This document shows positions 7,754 through 14,094 of a stretch of 14,094 nucleotides of DNA, one piece after another. The notes under the pieces were generated by a model. It searched no databases, was not told the DNA's origin, and saw only the letters and a program-made list of their open reading frames with translations. The translations under genes and the position numbers were made by a program. This stretch comes from Porphyromonadaceae bacterium UBA7087 (GTDB lineage Bacteria; Bacteroidota; Bacteroidia; Bacteroidales; Muribaculaceae). The stretch spans positions 1-14,094 of the forward strand of contig DKYZ01000080.1 in NCBI GenBank assembly GCA_002493515.1, written 5' to 3'. Numbering within the stretch: position 1 is the first letter of the stretch; every line of letters begins with the position of its first letter.

Positions 7754-9724
7754 TTCCGCCGCCGGTTTGATCCGCTGCCAGGGGGAAGTATTGAGTATCA
7801 TGGGAGCGCTCTCCACGGTGACATTGCAGACATTAAGCCCGTAGGCATCGATATCGGATAGCGAATGGCGGCCTATCATGTCGTGGAGACGCATCACGAA
7901 GCTCTCGCGCCGGCGGCAATTGCTCGACGGGGAGAAAATCCTGTTTATCACCACAAAACGGAACTCTCCGGGTATTCCGTGGCTCTTGAGCGATGGATAC
8001 CGGCTTGTTATGTCCACCCTCCCCTCCTTCTGCAGGTCCTCCACCACCTGACGCAGATAGACCGTCAGCCAGGGTTTCACGCGGTAGCCGAACCGCATGT
8101 TGACACAATATATAAGGTTGTCGCCATAGACATTGACGCCATAGTCGAGCGTATCGGGCGCATCGTCGGCCACAACGCGGATTATCCAATAGCGGTCGGC
8201 ACGCTTCGGCATCTTGTTGATGATGGAATACACGAGCTTGCTGTCAACCCGGAGGTCGCTCTCCGCCCGGCTGATATACACCAGGTTGGAGGCATATTTG
8301 GGCAACTCGCGGTCATCGCGAAGGTCGGATATGACCCCGAGATACCGGTCGAGATCGGCAAACTGACGGAACCTGTCTTTCAGCCGCGAGCCATTATACC
8401 ATGCGAAGATAATCAAAAGCAGCACGCCGGCTATGAGGATGGTATACCACCCGCCATGCATGAACTTGAAAAGATTGGCCACCAGGAACGCACCCTCTAC
8501 CGCGCCGAAGATGACGACGAAAGCCACCGGCACCCACCTCGGCGCGCCACGCTCACGGAGCCACACGGCCAACAGCACCGTAGTCATGAGCATCGTCACC
8601 GTGATGGCCAGTCCGTAGGCAGCCTCCATATGGTCGGAGCTTCTGAAGATAAGCACCGTCAAGACACATCCTATGAACAGGAAAGCGTTGACCGACGGGA
8701 TAAAAAGCTGCCCCTTCAGCGGAGAGGGATATTTTATGCGCATGCGCGGCCAGAAACGGAGATTGACCGCTTCGCTGAATATGGTGAACGAACCGCTGAT
8801 AAGGGCCTGGCTCGCTATGACCGCCGCAAGAGTGGCGAGCACTATCTCAGGCACAAGCCAACCATGAGGCACCACCGCGTAAAAGGGATTCACGGCTGCG
8901 GCACGCCCCGGATTCGCAAGAATCCACGCCCCCTGGCCGAGATAGTTGACGATGAGCATCACCTTCACGAAAATCCAGGCCACGGATATGTTGAGCCGTC
9001 CGCAATGGCCGAGATCGGAATAGAGAGCCTCGGCGCCGGTGGTGCAGAGAAATACAGCCCCGAGGATAAGGAACCAGCCCGGATAATCCACAAGCAGCCT
9101 TACCGCATACCAGGGATTGAAAGCCTTGAACACCGACGGGCACAGACCGATTGACAACGCGCCGAAGACGCCCAGCGAGGCAAACCACAGCAGCATCACC
9201 GGCCCGAACCATTTGCCTATGACACCCGTGCCCATGCTCTGGATGATGAATATGCCGGCGATAATCACGAGCACGATACCCACCACCGGGATGTCGGGAC
9301 TGAAAATCCTCAGACCCTCTATCGCCGAGGTGACGGTCACTGCCGGCGTAATGACGCCGTCTGCCACCAGAGCGCTCGCCCCTATCGCAGCCACCGCATA
9401 GAGCCAGCGGTTTTTACGGCGCCTGACGAGGGAATAAAGAGCGAGGATTCCCCCCTCCCCCCTGTTGTCGGCGCGAAGGGCTATCAGTACGTATTTTATC
9501 GTGGTCTGTATGGTGAGCGTCCATATCACGCACGACACCGCCCCGATGATGTAATCGGCGTCGAAAGCAGCGTTGGCACGCACGATCGCCTTCATGACAT
9601 ACAGCGGAGATGTGCCGATGTCGCCGAAGACGATACCGAAAGTGACGAGAAGTCCGAGTATCGTGACCCGCCGGAAACGGTCAAGGGCCTCGCCATGTGA
9701 TTGCTTAGCTGAAGGTCTATCCAT
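7727..9724 (-). CDS. kup: Kup-family potassium uptake transporter
   Basis: Low-affinity potassium uptake across the inner membrane, generally proton-coupled. The 665-residue protein has the family signature FGIVFGDIGTSPLY in the first membrane segment (Asp35 is the conserved acidic residue), NRGEGGILAL (about 87-96), ADGVITPAVTVTSAIEG (Glu136) and TGAEALYSDLGH (Glu232), matching acidic residues important in the E. coli protein. About twelve hydrophobic segments run to about residue 440, followed by a soluble C-terminal domain of about 225 residues, as usual in the family. I choose the ATG at 9724 (MDRPSAKQ) because the first membrane segment then follows a short polar, basic leader. The upstream ATG at 9796 would add 24 residues of poor character. 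It is divergent from dnaE and runs toward msrAB. I see no full consensus promoter for it in the divergent gap. Confidence 0.95.
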   Translation of the reverse strand: MDRPSAKQSHGEALDRFRRVTILGLLVTFGIVFGDIGTSPLYVMKAIVRANAAFDADYIIGAVSCVIWTLTIQTTIKYVLIALRADNRGEGGILALYSLVRRRKNRWLYAVAAIGASALVADGVITPAVTVTSAIEGLRIFSPDIPVVGIVLVIIAGIFIIQSMGTGVIGKWFGPVMLLWFASLGVFGALSIGLCPSVFKAFNPWYAVRLLVDYPGWFLILGAVFLCTTGAEALYSDLGHCGRLNISVAWIFVKVMLIVNYLGQGAWILANPGRAAAVNPFYAVVPHGWLVPEIVLATLAAVIASQALISGSFTIFSEAVNLRFWPRMRIKYPSPLKGQLFIPSVNAFLFIGCVLTVLIFRSSDHMEAAYGLAITVTMLMTTVLLAVWLRERGAPRWVPVAFVVIFGAVEGAFLVANLFKFMHGGWYTILIAGVLLLIIFAWYNGSRLKDRFRQFADLDRYLGVISDLRDDRELPKYASNLVYISRAESDLRVDSKLVYSIINKMPKRADRYWIIRVVADDAPDTLDYGVNVYGDNLIYCVNMRFGYRVKPWLTVYLRQVVEDLQKEGRVDITSRYPSLKSHGIPGEFRFVVINRIFSPSSNCRRRESFVMRLHDMIGRHSLSDIDAYGLNVCNVTVESAPMILNTSPWQRIKPAAEFAQTPRNS

Positions 9725-9836
9725 ATGAATCAATATAGGGTGACAAATCTCAACACAAGGAATAACCAGCGGACAGGGGCCGAGGTTCATTGACATCTAT
9801 TCCGCTCCGGAACGCGGCAGTCTCGATTTTTTTCAC

Positions 9837-9844
9837 TAATTTTG
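9837..9844 (+). promoter_or_regulatory. Candidate -7 element for dnaE
   Basis: TAATTTTG matches the Bacteroidetes TAnnTTTG -7 consensus and sits 48 bases before the dnaE start. No TTTG is found at the expected -33 distance, so only half the promoter is supported. The gap from 9725 to 9892 otherwise contains a small hairpin (9854-9868) and no other gene. Confidence 0.45.
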
Positions 9845-9853
9845 CTTTGAAAT

Positions 9854-9868
9854 CCCCGACAGGCGGGG
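9854..9868 (+). other. Small hairpin in the dnaE leader
   Basis: CCCCG (9854-9858) and CGGGG (9864-9868) pair around a five-base loop. If transcription begins after the TAATTTTG element, this hairpin would lie at the very 5' end of the dnaE message, where it could protect the transcript or affect initiation. Five pairs is short enough to occur by chance. Confidence 0.35.
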
Positions 9869-9892
9869 CATTTCCTTTCCAAACCACCAGCA

Positions 9893-12800
9893 ATGAGCGA
9901 CATACCATTCACCCATCTTCACGTACACTCACAGTACAGCCTGCTCGACGGCAAAGCCTCGATAAGCAGCCTCGTCGACAAGGCCATCGCCGACGGAATG
10001 CGCGGCATAGCCCTGACTGACCACGGCAACATGTTCGGCATAAAGGAGTTTTACAACTACGTCAACAAAAAGAACGCCGACAAGCCCGAGGAGGAGAAAT
10101 TCAAGCCTATCCTGGGCTGCGAGATGTACATAGCCCGCGAACGCCTCACCGAACACAAGGACAAGCGCGACAACGGATACCACCTTATCGTGCTCGCCAA
10201 AAACCAGAAGGGCTACCACAACCTCGTGAAGCTCGTCAGCAAGGCCTGGACCGAAGGCTACTACTACAAGCCGCGTACCGACCGCTACGAGCTGGAGGAA
10301 CACAGCGAGGGGCTGATAGTATGCTCGGCATGCCTCGGCGGCCAGGTGCCGCAGCTTATAATGCAGGATGACCTTGAAGGCGCCGAGGAACTCGTGCTGT
10401 GGCACAAGAGGGTGTTCGGCGACGACTATTATCTGGAGCTGCAGCGCCACCAGACCTTCAAGGAGAACGCCAACCGCGATGTCTACCCGGAGCAGGTAAA
10501 AGTGAACGAGGTGCTCGTCGCCCTGGCCCGGAAGCATGGCATCAAGCTCGTGGCCACCAACGACGTGCATTTCACCAACGAGGAGGACGGAGAGGCCCAC
10601 GACCGCCTCATCTGCGTCTCGATGGGAAAGACATTCAATGAGCCCCGCATGCACTACACCAAGCAGGAATGGCTCAAGACAACCGCCGAGATGAGAAAAA
10701 TCTTCGCCGACATCCCGGAGGCAATCGACAACACGCAGGAGATACTCGACAAGGTGGAGTTCTACTCCATCGACCACGCCCCCATCATGCCCAACTTCGA
10801 GATTCCGGCGGAGTTCGGCTCCGAGGAGGAATACCGCTCGCGCATCAGCGAGCAGGAGCTCTTCGACGAGTTCACACGCGACGAGAACGGCAATGTGGTG
10901 CTCTCGCAGGAGGAGGCGGAGAAGAAGATAAAGCGTCTCGGGGGCTACGACAAGCTCTACCGCATCAAGTTCGAGGCCGACTATCTCGAGAAGCTCACCT
11001 GGGAGGGGGCGAAAAAAAGATATGGCGACCCGCTGAGCGACGAGGTCAGGGAACGGCTTAAATTCGAGCTCTACATAATGAAGACCATGGGTTTCCCGGG
11101 CTACTTCCTCATCGTACAGGACTTCATCAACGTGGCCCGCGAGCGCCTCGGGGTCAGCGTAGGCCCCGGACGAGGCTCGGCGGCGGGCAGCGCGGCCGCA
11201 TACTGCCTCGGAATCACGCAGATCGACCCGATAAAATACGACCTGCTGTTCGAGCGCTTCCTGAACCCCGACCGTATCTCGCTGCCCGATATCGATGTGG
11301 ACTTCGATGATGACGGACGCTACACCGTGCTCAACTACGTCACGGAAAAATACGGTGCCGAGAAAGTGGCCCATATCATCACCTACGGCACCATGGCCAC
11401 AAAAAGCTCGATCAAGGATGTGGCCAGAGTCATGGAGCTTCCGCTCCCGGAGTCGAACAGGCTCTGCAAGCTCATTCCCGACCGTCTGCCCGACGTCAAC
11501 GGCAAGGCGCCCAAAATCAATTTCAAAAACTGCCTGCTCTATTGCAAGGAGTTCGCCGCCGAGACCCAGAACCCGGATCCAAGGGTGAGGGAGGTGATGA
11601 AATATGCCGAGCAGCTGGAGGGGAACGTGCGCAACACGGGCATCCACGCCTGCGGCGTAATCATCGGACGCGACGACATAACCGACTGGGTGCCCGTATC
11701 CACGGCCAAGGACGCCGACGGCTCACAGGTGATAGCGACACAATACGAGGGGAGCGTGATCGAGGAGACCGGCCTGATCAAGATGGACTTCCTGGGCCTC
11801 AAGACCCTCTCGATCATCAAGGAAGCCCTGGAGAACATAAAGCGAACCAGAGGATTCGACCTCGACATAGAGACAATACCCCTCGACGACCCGGCCACGT
11901 TCAAGCTGTATTGCGACGGACGCACCACCTCTACGTTCCAGTTTGAGTCGGCCGGTATGCAGAACTCCCTTCGCAAGCTCCAGCCGAGCAAATTCGAGGA
12001 CCTCATCGCCATGAACGCCCTTTACCGCCCGGGTCCTATGGACTACATCCCCTCTTTCATCGCCCGAAAGCATGGCGAGGAGGAAATTTCCTACGACATA
12101 CCGGTGATGAAGAAGTATCTTGAGGAGACCTACGGCATCACTGTCTACCAGGAGCAGGTCATGCTTCTGTCGCGCCTTCTCGCCAACTTCACCCGAGGCG
12201 AGAGCGACATGCTCCGCAAGGCCATGGGTAAGAAGCAGATCGACAAGATGGCCAAGCTGAAGGTGAAATTCATGGACCAGGGGCAGCAGAACGGCCATGA
12301 GGCGAAGGTGCTGGAGAAAATCTGGGCCGACTGGGAGAAATTCGCCTCCTACGCCTTCAACAAGAGCCACGCCACGTGCTATACCTGGGTGGCATACCAG
12401 ACGGCATTCCTGAAAGCGAATTATCCGGCGGAATATATGGCGGGCGTGATGAGCCGCAACCTCTCTATGGCCGACAAGCTGAAGAAGAATATGGACGAAT
12501 GCATCCGCATGGGCATCGATGTGAAGGGTCCGGACGTCAACGAGTCGATAGAGAAATTCGGCGTCACCAAAAACGGCGAGATACGCTTCGGGCTTGGCGC
12601 GGTGAAGGGCGTCGGCTCCAATGCCGTGAGGGCGATAATAGAGGAGCGTGAGAAAAACGGAGCGTACAAGGACATCTACGACTTCGTGGAGAGGGTGAAT
12701 CTGGCCAACTGCAACCGCGCGGCGATAGAGAGCCTGGCCATGGCCGGGACATTCGACTCGCTCAATGTGCCGAGGGAAGCTTTCGTGGAGCCGATGTTCG

Positions 12801-13618
12801 ATTCCACCTGGGCCGACATGCTGGTGAAGTATGGCCAGACGGTGCAGAACGACAAGAACTCCATGCAGGCGTCGCTCTTCGGCGACCTGGAGCCGCTGGA
12901 GCTGGCCAAGCCCCCGATGCCGGCCTTCACCCCGTGGCCGAGGATGAAACTTCTCGACAAGGAGAAGAGCATGGTGACCATCTATCTGTCGGCGCACCCG
13001 CTCGACCCCTATTATATGGAGCTCACTTACGGCTGCAACTGCGCGTGCGCTGACTTCGAGGAGAAGGCTGTGGCCGGAGCCACGCTGACGCTCGGGGGAA
13101 TGGTGACCGGATTCCAGACCCGGACAAGCAAGAGCGGAAAGCCCTGGGGAATCGCCACCATCGAGGATTTCTCCGGCAGTGTTGACCTAAAGCTCTTCGG
13201 CAACAATTTCGAGACGTATAAGAACAGATTCCAGACCGGCGACATGGTGATGGTGAGGATGAACGTGCAGCCGGGAAGGTTCAATCCCGCGATGACCGAC
13301 ATAAACTACGAGGAGATCACCGACCTGGAGAAGGTGAAGGGGAAAGTGGTCAATATGGTGACGATCTTCATCGACCATAAATATGACGACTCCGACTTCC
13401 TGACCACCCTCCCCGAATATTGCGACGGAGGAAGCCGGGCTGCGGAAGAGGAAAAAGAGAACCGGCGCCCGGGAGACCTCTATCTCAAGATATACGACCC
13501 GCAGACACGCCAGGTGATTCAGATACACTCGCGCAAGAAGGTGACTCTCAACAGGAAATTCATGAAATTCGTGGAAGACCACGACCTTCGTTACAAGGTG
13601 GAGACCTTCCGGATGTGA
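9893..13618 (+). CDS. dnaE: DNA polymerase III alpha subunit (replicative polymerase)
   Basis: Catalytic subunit of the chromosomal replicase, working on the beta clamp at the fork. The 1241-residue protein starts with a PHP domain (HLHVHSQYSLLDG at 8-20, TDHGN at 42-46, TNDVHF at 222-227). The polymerase core has VGPGRGSAAGS (about 422-432), the catalytic aspartates in LPDIDVDFDDDGR (Asp468 and Asp470) and the third in KMDFLGL (Asp632). YRPGPMDY (about 710) and FNKSHATCYTWVAYQTA (about 821) follow. QASLF at 992-996 fits the internal beta-clamp-binding motif. An OB-fold domain starts near 1062 (GGMVTGFQTRTSKSGKPWG) and a C-terminal region ends the protein. It is somewhat longer than the E. 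coli protein (1160). All nine PHP metal-ligand positions appear to be kept. The start at 9893 is right because MSDIPFTHLHVHS is the standard beginning of the family. It is divergent from kup; no clear terminator follows, so read-through into the thioredoxin gene is possible. Confidence 0.98.
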   Translation: MSDIPFTHLHVHSQYSLLDGKASISSLVDKAIADGMRGIALTDHGNMFGIKEFYNYVNKKNADKPEEEKFKPILGCEMYIARERLTEHKDKRDNGYHLIVLAKNQKGYHNLVKLVSKAWTEGYYYKPRTDRYELEEHSEGLIVCSACLGGQVPQLIMQDDLEGAEELVLWHKRVFGDDYYLELQRHQTFKENANRDVYPEQVKVNEVLVALARKHGIKLVATNDVHFTNEEDGEAHDRLICVSMGKTFNEPRMHYTKQEWLKTTAEMRKIFADIPEAIDNTQEILDKVEFYSIDHAPIMPNFEIPAEFGSEEEYRSRISEQELFDEFTRDENGNVVLSQEEAEKKIKRLGGYDKLYRIKFEADYLEKLTWEGAKKRYGDPLSDEVRERLKFELYIMKTMGFPGYFLIVQDFINVARERLGVSVGPGRGSAAGSAAAYCLGITQIDPIKYDLLFERFLNPDRISLPDIDVDFDDDGRYTVLNYVTEKYGAEKVAHIITYGTMATKSSIKDVARVMELPLPESNRLCKLIPDRLPDVNGKAPKINFKNCLLYCKEFAAETQNPDPRVREVMKYAEQLEGNVRNTGIHACGVIIGRDDITDWVPVSTAKDADGSQVIATQYEGSVIEETGLIKMDFLGLKTLSIIKEALENIKRTRGFDLDIETIPLDDPATFKLYCDGRTTSTFQFESAGMQNSLRKLQPSKFEDLIAMNALYRPGPMDYIPSFIARKHGEEEISYDIPVMKKYLEETYGITVYQEQVMLLSRLLANFTRGESDMLRKAMGKKQIDKMAKLKVKFMDQGQQNGHEAKVLEKIWADWEKFASYAFNKSHATCYTWVAYQTAFLKANYPAEYMAGVMSRNLSMADKLKKNMDECIRMGIDVKGPDVNESIEKFGVTKNGEIRFGLGAVKGVGSNAVRAIIEEREKNGAYKDIYDFVERVNLANCNRAAIESLAMAGTFDSLNVPREAFVEPMFDSTWADMLVKYGQTVQNDKNSMQASLFGDLEPLELAKPPMPAFTPWPRMKLLDKEKSMVTIYLSAHPLDPYYMELTYGCNCACADFEEKAVAGATLTLGGMVTGFQTRTSKSGKPWGIATIEDFSGSVDLKLFGNNFETYKNRFQTGDMVMVRMNVQPGRFNPAMTDINYEEITDLEKVKGKVVNMVTIFIDHKYDDSDFLTTLPEYCDGGSRAAEEEKENRRPGDLYLKIYDPQTRQVIQIHSRKKVTLNRKFMKFVEDHDLRYKVETFRM

Positions 13619-13648
13619 CCGGGGAAATCGACAGAGACTGATTTTAGA

Positions 13649-13666
13649 CGGCCAAATATTTTGCCG
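13649..13666. other. Near-palindrome overlapping the thioredoxin -33 element
   Basis: CGGCCAAATATTTTGCCG is an inverted repeat with a single mismatched pair. It covers the TTTG -33 element of the next promoter. It could be an operator for a repressor or activator, or a weak hairpin after dnaE. It has no T-tract and is too AT-rich in the centre to act as a strong terminator. Confidence 0.35.
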
Positions 13667-13690
13667 ATTGAAATATAAGAATTAACTTTG
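13660..13690 (+). promoter_or_regulatory. Bacteroidetes-type promoter for the thioredoxin gene
   Basis: TTTG at 13660-13663, a 19-base spacer, then TAACTTTG at 13683-13690: a full match to the TTTG / TAnnTTTG consensus. The ATG follows 32 bases after the -7 element, behind an AT-rich leader typical of well expressed Bacteroidetes genes. This lets the thioredoxin be made independently of dnaE. Confidence 0.8.
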
Positions 13691-13722
13691 GAACAAATTT
13701 CATATAACTAAAAATTTAAACC

Positions 13723-14037
13723 ATGGCATTACAATTTACAGACCAGACGGCTCTCGAGGCAATAGAATCGGGCAAGCCGGTAGTGATCGACTTCTGGGCT
13801 ACCTGGTGTGGCCCGTGTATCAAACTTGGCCCGGTAGTGGAGGAGCTCGCCGAGAAATATGGCGACCAGGCCACTATAGGCAAGCTCAACATCGACGACA
13901 ACGACGAGGTTGCCTCACAGTTCCGTGTGCGCAACATCCCGACAGTGCTCTTCTTCAAAGACGGCGAGCTCAAAGACCGCAGCGTGGGTCTGGTGAAGCT
14001 TTCCGACCTGGAGGCCAAGCTTCAGCCGCTGCTCTGA
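13723..14037 (+). CDS. trxA: Thioredoxin
   Basis: Small cytoplasmic dithiol carrier that reduces disulfides in enzymes such as ribonucleotide reductase and methionine sulfoxide reductases, and is itself reduced by thioredoxin reductase. The 104 residues are the full normal length. They show the conserved buried Asp23 (VVIDFWATWCGPC), the active site WCGPC at 28-32, and the cis-proline Pro73 in VRNIPTVLFF, followed by a glycine-containing FFKDGELKDRSVG strand turn. There is no signal peptide, so this is the cytoplasmic type and not one of the membrane-tethered Bacteroidetes variants. It lies 104 bp after dnaE with its own consensus promoter, and is directly followed by a tandem repeat. It is a natural electron donor for the MsrAB encoded about 6 kb away; that partnership is inferred from the family. 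Confidence 0.96.
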   Translation: MALQFTDQTALEAIESGKPVVIDFWATWCGPCIKLGPVVEELAEKYGDQATIGKLNIDDNDEVASQFRVRNIPTVLFFKDGELKDRSVGLVKLSDLEAKLQPLL

Positions 14038-14039
14038 TC

Positions 14040-14094
14040 AGTGATAAACTATGAGTGATAAGTGATTAACGATTAGTGATTAACGATTAGTGAT
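14040..14094. repeat. Short tandem repeat, 7/14-bp unit, running off the window
   Basis: AGTGAT recurs at 14040, 14054, 14061, 14075 and 14089, always 7 or 14 bases apart, so the stretch reads as consecutive heptamers (AGTGATA, AACTATG, AGTGATA, AGTGATT, AACGATT, AGTGATT, AACGATT, AGTGAT). The last two complete 14-mers (14061-14074 and 14075-14088) are identical, while the first units are degenerate. The array starts two bases after the thioredoxin stop and continues beyond the window, so its full length is unknown. I see no stable hairpin in it. Confidence 0.85.

Noticed and set aside
7865..9154. Open reading frame of 429 codons on the plus strand, opposite kup
   Set aside because: The kup frame has unmistakable family motifs. 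The opposite frame is full of H, R, E and P with no domain, no promoter and no start signal, so it is a shadow.
9725..9796. N-terminal extension of Kup from the ATG at 9796
   Set aside because: The 24 added residues contain three cysteines and three prolines and do not resemble Kup N-termini. The ATG at 9724 gives a normal short leader before the first membrane segment.
11012..11018. Run of seven A in dnaE as a possible programmed frameshift
   Set aside because: The zero-frame codons are GCG AAA AAA AGA, which do not form a canonical X XXY YYZ slip site. No downstream stimulating stem is evident, and the full-length frame encodes an intact polymerase.
9929..11647. Open reading frame of 572 codons on the minus strand, opposite dnaE
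   Set aside because: It mirrors the PHP and polymerase core of dnaE. Its length results from the biased codon use of dnaE, and there is no independent evidence for a gene.
11723..12997. Open reading frame of 424 codons on the minus strand, opposite the 3' half of dnaE
   Set aside because: It shows the same mirror-frame character (H, L, V, G rich) and nothing recognisable.
1..14094. CRISPR arrays, insertion sequences, integrases, tRNA or rRNA genes
   Set aside because: No regularly spaced palindromic repeats, transposase motifs, terminal inverted repeats or RNA gene signatures were seen. The only tandem repeat is the short heptamer array at the right end.

Overview
The window looks like chromosome of a gut-type Bacteroidales bacterium, most likely close to Muribaculaceae or Prevotellaceae. 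The evidence is a GC-rich coding style, promoters of the Bacteroidetes TTTG / TAnnTTTG type, and several exported proteins that end in the short 'GIYIV...K-[IV]-[IV]-[RK]' tail seen in proteins of this phylum. The genus is inferred. There is no RNA gene, CRISPR array, insertion sequence or integrase, and no gene-free stretch longer than about 170 bases.

Left part (1-6637, + strand): four tightly packed genes for large exported proteins, read as one operon whose promoter lies before the window. The first is cut by the window edge and carries spaced 'DGK.IAG'-like repeats. The second and third are paralogues, each with a jelly-roll-like N-terminal domain followed by a thioredoxin-like region with a W-C-x-N-C-P active-site motif (Omp28-like). 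The fourth is built of four Ig-like repeats. All four end in a similar C-terminal sorting-type domain. A perfect intergenic hairpin lies between genes three and four, and a strong terminator closes the run.

Middle part (6726-9724, - strand): a fused methionine sulfoxide reductase MsrA-MsrB and, upstream of it, a Kup-family potassium transporter. A full Bacteroidetes-type promoter for msrAB is embedded in the last codons of kup.

Right part (9837-14094, + strand): dnaE, the replicative DNA polymerase III alpha subunit, transcribed divergently from kup, then a small thioredoxin gene with its own consensus promoter. The window ends inside a 7/14-bp tandem repeat that begins directly after the thioredoxin stop codon.

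The housekeeping half is ordinary in gene content. The less described material is the cluster of exported CTD-tailed proteins, two of which carry a redox-type CxxC site. Cytoplasmic thioredoxin is a plausible electron donor for MsrAB. A link between these and the exported CxxC proteins is only a suggestion from proximity.
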